Of a stretch of 64,000 nt of DNA, positions 21,941 through 34,082 are shown in pieces. The notes under the pieces were generated by a model. That model did not search any database. It was not told the origin of the DNA and saw nothing but the letters and a program-made list of their open reading frames with translations. The position numbers and the translations under genes were made by a program. Position 1 is the first letter of the stretch; each line of letters begins with the position of its first letter. Origin of the DNA: Hysterangium stoloniferum (Eukaryota > Basidiomycota > Agaricomycetes > Hysterangiales > Hysterangiaceae); contig WHVD01000035.1 of NCBI GenBank assembly GCA_015178975.1, positions 186,001 to 250,000 of the forward strand, written 5' to 3'.

Positions 21941-23526
21941 TGTTACAACTGGAATTCCTGCCAGACTCTGGGCACTAACATATATGTACTTGCACCCTAT
22001 ACACACCAATTATCAGTTTACCGGAAATCCCGCCAGACTCTGTATGTCAGACCTGTCCACACTCAACCTTCATTACTTCATGTATCAGTCACTGAAATAC
22101 CTGCCAGACTCTGTCCCTGTCTATCTCTGACCCTGTCCCATGCATCAGTCACTGGACCCCTCTTGGAAAACCCGTCAGCCCTCTAACTGAGCCCCATTCC
22201 TGTTATAGTCAAATGACCTGTCACAATTTGGACTCCACTCCCGCCTGAGTTATCAGGGATGTAAACCTGAAGTACCAAACATTGGAAGGGTCATTGAGGC
22301 ACTTCCAACCATATTGAGACTATTCTGCACAGTTTGAGTACAGATGGACTGGTTGGTGACATTCCTAAGAGCTTTGGCCACATCAAAAGCAGTGTCAGCC
22401 TTCCCAGAGCTGATGAGGTGCTGTGCATAGTGAATGTTGGTAGGGGAAAGCTTTGAGGGATGACCACCAATGGACTTTGAGAGATGAGAACGAAGCTTAG
22501 AGACTGTGCAAATGCTATGGCCAGTAGAAGCTGCAATATGGCTAGCTGAATGGCCAACATCAAGCAATGAGAGGATATGATTCTGGCTGGCAAGAGATAA
22601 AGTGCATATTTTGGGAATTGGGGCATTGCTGGTTGCTAAAAGCCATATATTTATACTCCAGTACAACATGGTCATGTGACATCATGTGACATCATGTGAT
22701 TTTGTTGATAGGACCCAACTGGAAATAAAAAATCAATAAAGTCACATGACTATAAGCACTTATGTATAGTCATCAAACCTGCCAGCAAAAAAACCCTTCT
22801 CATGAATCTCTTGTATATAGAGATTTGTAGTATTTCCATATTTGGAGATTATGTAATGGTATTGTACTTCCACAATCTAGATATGATAGAGCATATTCAC
22901 AAATATTTTTGATATTTTTGCATTTTTATTCTTTGAGTTACATGGAATATACATCTGAAGTATAAAACATGAGAAGGGTTTTTGAGGCACTGTATGACCT
23001 GTCACAATTTGGACTCCACTCCATTCTGTCCCATTCCTAACACCAATTTTGGTGTTTATTTATCTCATTTTATGTTTGCTATTTTAGTTTTCATTATTAC
23101 TAAATTTGGTATGTTATTCATTCCACAGTCTATATAGTCTGGCAGATGTTGTACATACAATCCAGTCAGAAAATCAGCTTAGGTTCTCCCCAGTAATCTT
23201 AGTATATTTTCCGCTCTAAATTCCTCTTTGAAACACACTGCTTTTACTCATTGGAGCCCACGGGCTCTGACCCATCTATCACTTGACCTCTGACCCATCT
23301 ATCACTTGACCTGACCCATCTATCACTCAATCCCTGACTTATCTATCTCGACTCCCTGACCTCTTGACCCATGAACCCCACCCAGACTCCCTGGGATTCC
23401 CGTCCACCTGTTTGAAATTGGACAACACGATTTTGCAAGGGTGCAGCCTATAAGCTGAAGCCAAGTCCTACTGGATTTCCTGTGGGTTTCTCCAGAAACC
23501 CTCCATATACATATGCACCCTTAACA
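21941..23526 (+). repeat. 5' LTR of a Tf1-like Gypsy (family B), split by a Tc1 fragment
   Basis: It runs TGTTACAACTGGAATTCC...CCCTTAACA and contains the inserted Tc1 piece 22243-22992. It is similar to the solo LTR 49671-50533. The likely transcript start AGTCAGAAAAT is at 23164-23174 and the leader block at 23433-23468. Immediately after the LTR comes a primer site ATTTTCTGACT (23529-23539), its exact complement, then a gag start MPPRRKAHIQES (about 23562-23597). The rest of the element is absent; a Ngaro-like sequence begins at 23661. Confidence 0.75.
22243..22992 (-). mobile_element. Tc1/mariner fragment with transposase N-terminus
   Basis: A minus-strand frame (22253-22675) encodes the helix-turn-helix region of a Tc1-type transposase: LASQNHILSLLDVGHSASHI, then TVSKLRSHLSKSIGGHPSK and FDVAKALRNVTNQ. 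The right end is a terminal repeat reaching TA at 22993-22994. On the left the coding sequence runs after about 100 residues into terminal-repeat sequence in the same orientation, so the DDE part is missing and the copy cannot be autonomous. It lies in the LTR 21941-23526 between two native copies of a short repeat (GACCTGTCACAATTTGG). Confidence 0.75.
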
Positions 23527-23660
23527 GTATTTTCTGACTAAGACTCACAGATTGTTCAATATGCCACCAAGAAGAAAAGCACACATACAGGAATCATTAC
23601 CCAGACCATCAGCTCTTCATTCCCCACTTACTTTGTATACCACCCAGACACTCACAAACC

Positions 23661-24169
23661 TCCAGCTTCATCTACTTTGTGATGAATGTGCGAGGAGCTG
23701 TATGGTTGGGTAGGGGGAGAGTGTTAGCTCTCCGCATATGTGTGGGAAGACTCGCCGTTCGGGAGGGTGGGTCTCCTCATGTGTTACAACTCTCACTTTA
23801 ATAAGTTTATTACCATGGTCCTGCATAGATAAATCTGAGATATTGAAACTATCATTAATACCTTCATCAGTCTAAGGGAAGGGAGGGTGGGTAAAACAAA
23901 TATAAGTGACTAAAAGAATGATAATCTGTAAAGAGTGGTGATCCTTGGATTGCAACGACAAAATTGTCACAGTAGGAAAGAAAGAAAGGCATGAGGCACT
24001 TCTGTACGCTCAACTGGATGTTGAGAGCCGAACTACTCCCGGCATGCCAGGGATCGTATGACACTTGGCACTATCCAGCTTCATCTACTTTGTGACGAAT
24101 GTGTGAGGAGCTGTATGGTTGGGTAGGGGGAGAGTGTTAGCTCTCCGTGTATGCGTGGGAAGACTCGCC
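23661..24169 (-). repeat. 96-base direct repeats flanking a 317-base spacer
   Basis: TCCAGCTTCATCTACTTTGT opens both copies (23661 and 24074), and both end GGGAAGACTCGCC (23756 and 24169). The few differences seen are transitions. The position directly downstream of the recombinase suggests split direct repeats of a Ngaro-type element. Confidence 0.7.
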
Positions 24170-25490
24170 ACTCACCCAACAAGGCCTGGCTACAAAACAA
24201 AAATGTGGCAAGGCTATGCTGCTCACCCAACCTATATAGCAATATTTCTGATGGTAAGGTTTCCTGTGTGTCGTGATGCAATTTGTTTGAAAGCTCTAAT
24301 ATATGCTTTGTAGGCCAATGATTTCCATTGTCCTGCCAGTCTCACTATCTCAGGGTCGACTCCTTGTGCTAAGAAAAAGGAAGCTCCTCCAATATGAAAT
24401 GAATGACCAAAGCTTGTTCCCCATCCTATGTGTTGAGGATTGAATTTATTCTGTCTAGTGCCACTTTTTTTATCAATGGTCGTATTTTGTCTTTGTCATC
24501 CTGCCAGCAAAAAAGTGGATTGTCAGGTCCGGCTGGTACAATCCTCAATAGGTTGATGAGCACTTCAATCGGGCAAGCTCTTTGTTGGTCTGTTAGAAAT
24601 ACTGATTGGGATGTGCCAGTTCTGGCAGTTTTCGCTAAAGGTAAGTCCAGGCGTGCATACCGTTTGCCATCATCATCCCGACTAATTAGGGCATCTTTGC
24701 ACTTCAGGTGTTTGTCAACGTTAAAATGTGACCTGGATTGGACTGATACCTCTCCAAATCTCATCAGCCCCCAAAAAGCACATGATGATGTGGCCCAAAC
24801 ACACGTGTCAAAGGGGTTATCCAAATCTAAGGACATTTTCAGAGCAAACAACATCTTCAATTTTACTGGTGGTCTTGGGGGCTTCTTCCAAGTATTACCC
24901 TGTAAGTTTCCCAGTCCTCTCAATGACCACTCTATCCGTGTCTGCTCATCTTCTGATAACGGCAGTGGCCAACCTTGGGCTATGTGCCATGCCCTAATCG
25001 CTGCTAGATATTTCCGTGTGACGCTAATTGAAATTGTCTTGAATGCCATTCCAGCCATCAGTGACTCTCCTAGAAATGATGGATCTGCTGCTGCCCAAAG
25101 GGCAAAGGAATGTAATATTGGGAAGGATGCCGGCAGCCTGTCCACTTCTGCCACTGAAAATATGTCACAAAATATGTGGAACTTGTGCAGGCCTGATCCG
25201 TAGCCATTTGCATCTCATAGTGATGCCTCAGAGGCTATAGATGTGAGCATCTGTAATATTGGGTGGCACACTGTCACTGGTGGTGGTATGTTGACACCTT
25301 TCCATTTAAATAATCTTTCCCCAGATTTGCATGGTGGTCTCAATACCGATGGGGCCAGGTGCAGTTGACTTGGCACTGTTGGTTGCCATGATGTGGTGAA
25401 TGGAGCTGGCACTCTGACTGGGGCTACCACGACTGGATCCAGTGCACCAAGTGTCCAGGGATATCCAGGCTGGCTTGTGTATGTGCTGAT
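23661..25490 (-). mobile_element. Ngaro-like tyrosine-recombinase retroelement, 3' part (fossil)
   Basis: The minus-strand frame 24426-25154 and its continuation to about 24240 encode a tyrosine recombinase of the kind common in Agaricomycete Ngaro/Crypton elements. It has a helical SAM-like N-terminal part (KYLAAIRAWHIAQGWPLPLS), a core (CAFWGLMRFGEVS), HSFHIGGASFFLAQG, and WKSLAYKAYIRAF with the expected tyrosine. Downstream, a 96-base direct repeat occurs twice (24074-24169 and 23661-23756) around a 317-base spacer, matching the B1-A2-B2 end of Ngaro split direct repeats. No reverse transcriptase is in the window, so the 5' part is missing. Crypton is the alternative. It is treated as a broken fossil. 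Confidence 0.62.
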
Positions 25491-25499
25491 GGAAAGCCT

Positions 25500-25554
25500 T
25501 TTCAAGGATATACATCTGAAGTACCAAACATTGGAAGGGTTTTTTGAGTCACTG
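25500..25554 (-). repeat. Tc1/mariner right terminal inverted repeat
   Basis: GGGTTTTTTGAGTCACTG followed by TA (25555-25556) is the inverted partner of the repeat starting at 21371. About 50 bases match with one or two differences. It may close the same Tc1 element around all the nested material. Confidence 0.7.
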
Positions 25555-25738
25555 TATGTCCCCACTGTGTGCTATAGGGTATAGTTCCTGTGTGTAGAGT
25601 GGACAGCTATATATGTGTATGGTATAGTGGACAAGTCTGGACAAAGAGCCAGAGAGGACCTATATTTGCATATAATATTGTTGAGTGCCAGCATTAAGGG
25701 AGTGGGTTAGATTGTGTAATGCTAGCACTGCTCCTTAG

Positions 25739-25810
25739 GGTTAGGTGGTGTGATTGGTAACACCCTTGCTATATATGCAGAAGCTCTGGGTTCAATTCCC
25801 AGTCTGGCCA
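25739..25810 (+). tRNA. tRNA-like sequence, probably pseudo-tRNA or SINE head
   Basis: These 72 bases can fold into an acceptor stem (GGTTAGG with TCTGGCC, using G-U pairs), a D-arm (GGTG/CACC) and a good T-arm with B box (CTGGGTTCAATTCCCAG). The anticodon arm is poor: the loop TATATAT lacks the usual U at position 33 and the stem has a mismatch. The G-U pairs fit C-to-T decay. Either a dead tRNA or a tRNA-derived SINE head; a working tRNA is unlikely. Confidence 0.4.
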
Positions 25811-26968
25811 TTCATTTTCTACACTTTTAAGGTGTACATCATGTATTCGTCACTGACCCATGGGCATTTGGCCCCATAGGCCTGCTGATCCTGCCTCTCC
25901 CACTTCGCGTCTCGGCATCGGTAACTTCTGCCGGAGCTGCAGGTACGGGCCGCTTGGCTTTGCCGTAACAAACGCCCACAATTCTTGACCAATTAAGATC
26001 ACGCGCGGAGTTAGTGCTTCCACATTAGGTAATTATCCCCCGTGAGTGCATCGATCCGGTATGAAGTGTTCGATTGGATGCCGTTCGACATTGCTGCTAA
26101 TCGTGTTTGAGTTGGTTTAAGTTTTTAAAGATAGTGGGTTTCTGTGATTATAGTTGGGGCGCACCTGTAGTGTAAGGGTTCCGCTATGAAGAAGCCTCAG
26201 AGAGCTCTTGCAAAAAGGGAACGAAATGAGTAGGACTAGGTTCCTATTCAAAAGAGACTATTGTAACCATACAAGGGATCTACCTATTTATGATAATAGC
26301 AGTAGAGCCCTTGCAACAAGTCAAAAACCCGTGAAACAAACCAACTAGTAGTCTAAGACACCACCGGTCAGGCGGGCCCGGCGGCCCCGATGCCAAGTCC
26401 GCTCTAACCCAAGTCCGCTACCGTTACACCTGTAGTCAGAGGAGAGTTCTGTAGAATATGAATGAACCCAATATGTTCTGTTATTTCTACCTCTTCCTCC
26501 CAGACTAGAAATACTGTTTCTCGCAGGTTGTACTAATTATTTGTACATAGCATATTCCAACATTACGCAAGTAATATTTCTGCGCAACGTCTCACAGGCA
26601 TCGAATTGCTGGGTACCGCCCAGATCTGATCCGACAACAGAGGTGTCATGTGGTGCATAGTTGATGCAGTGTCACACACACACGGTAGTTTGAATTGTAC
26701 AGATGAATCTGACTCTTACATGTGTGTGTGAACACATTTCTAAGACAATCACCAGGAATAGCCCCGGATCCCCAGCGGATCATCGCGGAGTTGAAATTTT
26801 AGTCAGTGCTCATTAGCATCCTCAACGGGTTCAAAACCCAGAAAGAAACTATTAAGGATCCCTTGAGTTTTGGATTCCGAGATTTTTCCGGTGAGCGTCT
26901 TTAAAGTGTGTTCGGTAGTTCAATATTGGAGGTCTAGCCATTAGCGTTGTGCATTTAGCTTGTTGAAT
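25811..26968. other. Intergenic region upstream of the aldehyde dehydrogenase gene
   Basis: No coding region is recognised. CpG frequency returns to normal here after the depleted repeats, marking the edge of the host island. Two partial matches to the sequence ACCTGTAGT lie at about 26164 and 26425; no complete RNA gene can be built from them. Confidence 0.5.
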
Positions 26969-28788
<1,820 letters not shown>

Positions 28789-29310
28789 TCATGTCAGTGA
28801 TCTTTAGTTATGTTTTTGTAACCATAATATATATGAGGGCTCATAAACAATATGAAGCCACTCCCAAGTTGTATAGATGTACTAGTATGATTCGATTGCG
28901 ACTAACGCTACTCACCGACAAAACCCCCCATCACAGAATCCCTTCAAGGCCCAATGCAGGCTGTTGGTGAAGGAAGCTAATTAAATACGCAAAGCGATGA
29001 CGAAGGGTTTGTAGCTCCACTGGCGAGGTTTAAAATCTCGTTTGAGTACTTGTAAGCCTATAACAGAATACACCCGTCAAGGAGACATTTTGCAAGAAAT
29101 TATTGTATAAACACACAGAAGGATCTCCGTACCCGATGGCAGTCTTAGTCTCATACACCTATATCTCAATTAGCTATAGTAATGTAGCAACTCCATTGTC
29201 CGTTACGAGATATAATTAAATTCCAAGTCAAAGAGAGTCAAACCAGGCGAGCTCACGCACAAAAACGAGACAGCATCACTCACTGCTCAATTGGTATCGC
29301 GAGTCCCTCC

Positions 29311-29426
29311 CCTACTTCGGATGAAGACATCCTTCTGTGTCGAGACTCGACTCACGTCGACCCCCCTACTTCGGATGAAGACATCCTTCTGTGTCGAGAC
29401 TCGACTCACGTCGACCCCCCTAACTT
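29311..29426. repeat. 54-base tandem duplication
   Basis: Two units (29311-29364 and 29365-29418), as far as seen identical, begin CCTACTTCGGATGAAGACAT and are followed by a partial third (CCTAACTT). The unit contains the short palindrome CTTCGGATGAAG. Its length is a multiple of three, which makes a spurious open frame. Confidence 0.9.
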
Positions 29427-29817
29427 TGGAACGAATGATTGGTCGCATCCGGCCCACACTCCAGTCTCTCTGCGACTGCCCCCATCCTTTATCTCATATT
29501 CATAATCACGGTCCATACCCTTCACATCCACACATTTCCATCACATTCTTCCATCTGTTTGGGCTCTAGGGATGCGGGGAGTTTTGACCATCGCTGGGGG
29601 GACGAGCGAGGGGCTTGAGAATGACTTAATTTGTTTTGCCCAAGGCAATCCTTATGAAATGGACTAGTAGATCATTGTGAATATCCTTTCGTAATTGTGT
29701 AGAATAATGGGCGATGCCATCATAAGCTGACAGGTAAATAGTGAACAAAAATATACTCAGCCACAAGCCTTTTGCAATTACTAGTACATATATTAAATTG
29801 TGACTAGTTGGGTATTA

Positions 29818-30173
29818 CGATCGCCATGGTTGTTCATGTTGAGCTACAATGCGGGGCTGGAGGAGTTTTATAATTGAATCAGAGTGTTAGCATTAGATCT
29901 GAGATAATAAATCTATTGGATACTTCCATGCTAGTAGCTCAACATGAACAACCATGGCGATCGTCTTCGTTCGCTATCGTCGATGAGGAAAGGCTTTGGC
30001 GCTTGTAGGTGTGCTAGTGTAATGCAAAACATCGGCATATCCGCCGAGGTTCAAACACCGACAATATCTTTGAAAACTTTATTCAGCGATTCCCACGAGC
30101 CATCATCAAATAGCCCACCTACCAGCGCCAAAGCCTTCTTTTCTTTTCCTCATCGACGATAGCGAACGAAGAC
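29818..30173. repeat. Double foldback: two adjoining long inverted repeats
   Basis: The first pair of arms, 29818-29847 and 29934-29963, matches perfectly over 30 bases (CGATCGCCATGGTTGTTCAT...) around an 86-base spacer. The second pair, 29963-30016 and 30111-30173, pairs over about 50 bases with a small insertion in the right arm. The right arm of the first pair abuts the left arm of the second. The nature is unknown; a foldback transposon or a template-switch product are the options. Confidence 0.8.
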
Positions 30174-30269
30174 ATCCTAGTCTCCTTACTCATAATCCAC
30201 ATAAAAAAAGTATGTGGAAGTGTAGGAAACTTTATGCCCTTGTCAATGCTGATAATAAAGCCCGGCAGG

Positions 30270-30788
30270 ATGTCTGACGCTGGAGATGAAATTCAAGTTG
30301 ACGCACCCGCCGCGGCGGTTGAGGTTGAGGCCAAAGAGGCCCCCAAAGGTAAAATGTCCGTAGAGGACGCTCTTCAGGTTAGTTTTACAATCACATAAAT
30401 ATACTTTATCAAACTCATAATGTTTTCATCTCTACTTGACCTTTGACAGCAAGTGCTCAAAAATGCGCTCGTTCACGACGGTCTCGCCCGTGGTCTGCGT
30501 GAGTGCGCTAAGGCCTTGGATAGACGCCAAGCACATCTTTGTGTGCTCGTTGACTCCTGCACTGAGGCTGAATACATCAAGCTTATCGAGGCCTTGTGCA
30601 ACGACCATAATATCAACTTGATCAAGGTCTCTGATGCCAAGATTCTCGGAACTTGGGCTGGTCTTTGCAAGATCGATCGTGAGGGTAACCCGCGTAAGGT
30701 CGTTGGGTGCTCTTGCGTCGTTGTTAAGGAGTACGGTGTTGAGAGTGAGGGCTTGCATGTGTTACTTGATTTCTTCAAGAACCGTTAA
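30270..30788 (+). CDS. RPS12: 40S ribosomal protein S12 (eS12)
   Basis: Component of the small cytosolic ribosomal subunit (eL8/eL30/eS12 family). Two exons, 30270-30377 and 30450-30788, give 148 residues, the usual length. The N-terminus is the typical acidic/Ala-rich tail ([20 protein letters not shown]), followed by the conserved [53 protein letters not shown] and a [10 protein letters not shown] end. The 72-base intron sits right after DALQ. Just after the stop, GTAAGT (30790) and GGCAG (30965) suggest a second intron in the 3' untranslated region, unusual but seen in ribosomal protein genes; it might host a snoRNA. Expected to be strongly and constitutively expressed. Confidence 0.97.
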
Positions 30789-31530
30789 GGTAAGTCTTGT
30801 TTGGTTTCATACATGCATTTCTTTCTTGGGATGACAGATAGACTCCCTCTACTGAGTTTTGACGTTGAGGATAACAGTCTTCCGGAATCATTATATATTG
30901 TCTGATTTTATGTTCTTTTTTCCATGACTACTTCGAGTTGCGACAATTACTGATTTCTTTGGCAGGCCACCGTCTTCAACAGTTGGATGTTGAGATGCCT
31001 TTCCCATAATTGTCTTAAGCACCACAAAACAGAGCTGGTTCAACCCTTAGTTAAGAATGCAATAGTAGAGTGAGGTGAGACATGAAGATTTATGTGAATT
31101 CTGGTTATGCATGGCTTTTTATGAGTCTTCATCCAACGGTTTATTACGCAGCACTTTGGCTTAAATTCTCGATCTCAGAATATCCTCTAAATTTTTGGAG
31201 AATGTCAATGTTTAAATTGCTGAAAATACAAGGACAATTTTATATATTCCAAATAAACCTCATAATTCAACCGGGAAAAATGCCCGGAGTTTTCTGGACG
31301 AGTTTAAACACTTAATAAATCATTTTCCATTGATTCTAAAGGATATCCCGAGATCGAGAATTTGAGCCTCAGCGCAATTTATAAAGGGATCAGGGTATAA
31401 TTTATTTCTGTGATAGCTTTGCTACATATAGTCCATCGAGCCCTGAAGGTAGTTTTGTTTACAACATGCGTCCCGCTTGTAATGTAAGCGCGGGCTGCAC
31501 GTGAAAGTCGGGACTCTCCTTCCATTCCCT
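30789..31530. other. S12 3' region and intergenic DNA with a MITE-like repeat
   Basis: It contains a probable 3'-UTR intron (30790-30965) and a repeat with terminal inverted ends at about 31157-31374. No coding region is recognised. Confidence 0.5.
31157..31374. mobile_element. Small MITE-like repeat (copy 1)
   Basis: The left end GGCTTAAATTCTCGATCTC is matched by the right end read backwards, GGCTCAAATTCTCGATCTC, and the similarity continues into ATATCCTYTA. It is about 215 bases long and AT-rich. A decayed relative with the same ends is at about 51571-51846. The target duplication is not clear. Confidence 0.6.
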
Positions 31531-34082
31531 ATGGACAGACCATTATTCAACAATGCAAAATTACCAAGCTCTCCACGATATCCACGCAGGAATTTCCCAA
31601 TGCATGCCATTCAGTCATTTGAAAATCTTGTAGCTCTTGCAAACGACCAGGAACGACTTAAGGATGCGAGAAAAATGGTTTGGAGGGACAGGGGGGAACC
31701 CGCGGTGGAGTTGGCGACTATACGAGAATGTTTGATGCATGCTGCTCGTGGTGGTTTGAGTGAGTAATTGTTTATTTATTGAGTAGTGGTCTGGGTGCCT
31801 ACAATACGGAGAGGCGTCCAATTCTGGTATATATCAATTACATTTGCAGAACTGAATTGTCGGATTAGGAGCAGGTACACTGGCTTTTGCAATTCGTTCC
31901 GGATTCAATTTGTTTGTGTTGTTATTTCGAATATGGAAGTTGCCACGGTCAGTATTTTCGATAAAACGCAGTTTCAAATAGACTGGACAATACTTCACTT
32001 GAAGAGGTTTTCGACTATCGTTGATCAGACGTGCTCTTTTCGGTGAAGATTCGTTCAGATTCGGAGCGATGTTAGGTTCGTTACTAAATTAACCCCAAGG
32101 TTAAAGAAAAAAAGGCTAATGATTTTATTCATAGGAACATTCGTAGCACTGTACAAATACATTCTTAATGCCCTCCCCCTCCTCAATCTTAATTTCAACT
32201 TCAATCTCCCGTTCCATTTTCTCTCATCTTCTCCCACGCACCCCACAACTTTCCACAAAGACGACGAGAATGATGCTGACACGGACATGAACGATGACGT
32301 CGATATGGGGGCCATGCGCGCCATGCGAACCTCTCACGCCAGCCGCCGATTGTCAACGCAAGCCAAAGCACACCAAGAGTGGGTCCGGAAACGCACGAAG
32401 CGGTGGCATGCAATTGTTGCGGGAGCTGTGGCTGGTGGCCTGAGCTTGTTATTTGAGAAGAAGAGGCGGAGGGTTACGATTGCGCAGCAGTTGTTTGTGC
32501 GGTGGGTTGACACCTTTTTTTGACTATTATGCTTTTATGTTTGCAATTAATGGCGGGCCGGCGCTGGCTTTACTTTCTTTCGTGTATAGTGGGTTGCAAG
32601 GGTCGTATAATGAGTTCACCACGAGGCATGGTATCAAAGTGCCTTTTGGCGCGGTTATTCTGTTCGGCGTGTGGTATGTTAGCTTATTTTCTTTTCTTCC
32701 GCATATTTATTCATATATTAAACTTTCGAATTATTAGCTCTGGTCAAATTTTATACGCATTCCTTCTTCGACCAGATACCATTCCCGCTGGGTACAACGA
32801 TTGGTATATAATCTCATTAATATCCAATTTCTGTCGTACTCAAGTCTCCCAACTAACGCATGACGGTTCACAGGATCCAGAAGGCATCGAAAGTCCTCCC
32901 TGAAACTATCCGAATAAATATGAGTCTCGTTCGTGAGGGTAATTTCAAACTAGAAGACATAGAGGGGGTGCTCAAATGGGAGGTAAACCCCTTTGACAAT
33001 TTTCTCATGCCATCACATGCGGTTCCTCACATGGAATCTAGGGCGTACACCCCGAAGTTCAGCCTCTCCTCGTCGAAGAGTTAAGACGCGCTCGAGATTT
33101 AGGCGACTTCGGCCCGCATTTCGCTTCGTGCGCTGTTGTGCATCCATGGTTGCCAAGTTGTAAATCGGTCCCAGTGGATCGGTTTGTCTCGGTGTGGAAG
33201 TGGAGTGTGAGTAAAATAAAATAAAACAAAACAAAATATTTTCACCTCCGACTTTGACCTTTGACCCATTTACCTCTCATAGTTTCCAATATACGGCGCA
33301 TTGCATTTCATACCCATGATCCTATTTAAACGCCATCAATTCCTCAAGGAACCCGGTCGGATGCTTTTCAGAGCATTAACGGGCACCGCACGAAGCTCCA
33401 CCTTCCTCGGAGCATTTGTCATTATTTACCAAAGTATGCCATCTCACCCCTCACCCTCCTTGTCTCTCCATATTTATCACACGATTTTCTGACCCGATCC
33501 TCCTTACAAACAGCCTACTTTTGTCTAAAACACAACTTTAACCTACACCTCACCTCTCTCAACGCGCCCATCAAGCTCCCCAAGTTCATCACGGATATTC
33601 TCATCGGTAAATTATCCTTCTGGCTCGGAGGCTTACTTTCCGGCCTTTCGCTGTTCATCGAGGCGAAACATAGAAGGCAGGAGTTGGCGATGTATGTGCT
33701 TCCGAAGGGACTCGAGAGCGCGTGGAAGGTTGGGAGGGGGAAGGGTTTTGTGGTGGGCCCAAGGAAGCATGGAGAGGCGATGGCGAGTCCTTTATGATAT
33801 CTTCGCCAGTTTTTTTCCTCAAAAAATGCTGAATTTGGGTTTTGATTGTTTAGCTTTGTGCGTTGGGAATGGGAATGGTTATGGTGACTCTTTTTCAATT
33901 ATTCCTTTCGCCGCGTAGTTTATTGACTTGGCATTTTCTTTTAATAGAATGCATACCAAGTGAGTCCAAAGCTTCGCACCACCCTCGTTTGGATCAAGTA
34001 GCTGATTACTGTTCAGCACAACCCACAACACCTCTCCGGACTTGTACGACGTATATTGTACCAGTTTATTGGTCCTAATTAA
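31531..34082 (+). CDS. TMEM135-like multi-pass membrane protein
   Basis: Fungal member of the TMEM135 family (Tim17/22-related membrane proteins of mitochondria/peroxisomes with roles in lipid and organelle balance). Thirteen exons keep frame throughout: 31531-31759, 31869-31947, 32005-32075, 32135-32501, 32590-32673, 32738-32803, 32874-32982, 33042-33206, 33283-33433, 33514-33782, 33854-33883, 33948-33959, 34017-34082; 565 residues. Family landmarks: GGLRAGTLAFAIRSG, LIRRALFGEDSFRFGAMLGT, TIAQQLFVRGLQGSYN, GQILYAFLLRPDTIP, the HPWLPSC motif (369-375), WLGGLLSGLSLFIEAKHRR, ELAMYVLPKGLESAW and the end QHNPQHLSGLVRRILYQF. Exon 12 is a 12-base micro-exon (NAYQ), and the intron after exon 10 seems to start with GC (GCGAGT) rather than GT. 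An Asp/Ala/Arg-rich loop lies at about residues 145-185. Confidence 0.88.

Larger units (their letters stand above)
28789..30269. other. Intergenic region with a tandem duplication and a foldback structure
   Basis: No gene is recognised. It holds the 54-base tandem repeat at 29311-29426 and two adjoining long inverted repeats at 29818-30173 (listed separately). The promoter and 5' leader of the S12 gene should lie in the last 100 bases. Confidence 0.5.

Noticed and set aside
22211-23030. A duplicated 28-base stretch around the Tc1 fragment, taken at first as a long target duplication
   Set aside because: The uninterrupted relative at 49671-50533 has the same internal duplication, so it is native to the LTR.
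24403-25203. 266-codon plus-strand frame
   Set aside because: It is the antisense of the tyrosine recombinase, which has clear family motifs on the minus strand.
26160-26440. Two tRNA A-box-like stretches (about 26165 plus, about 26430 minus)
   Set aside because: No T-arm or acceptor stem could be paired with either, so no RNA gene can be supported.
29291-29569. 92-codon frame with two identical segments
   Set aside because: It results from the 54-base tandem duplication; no other coding sign.
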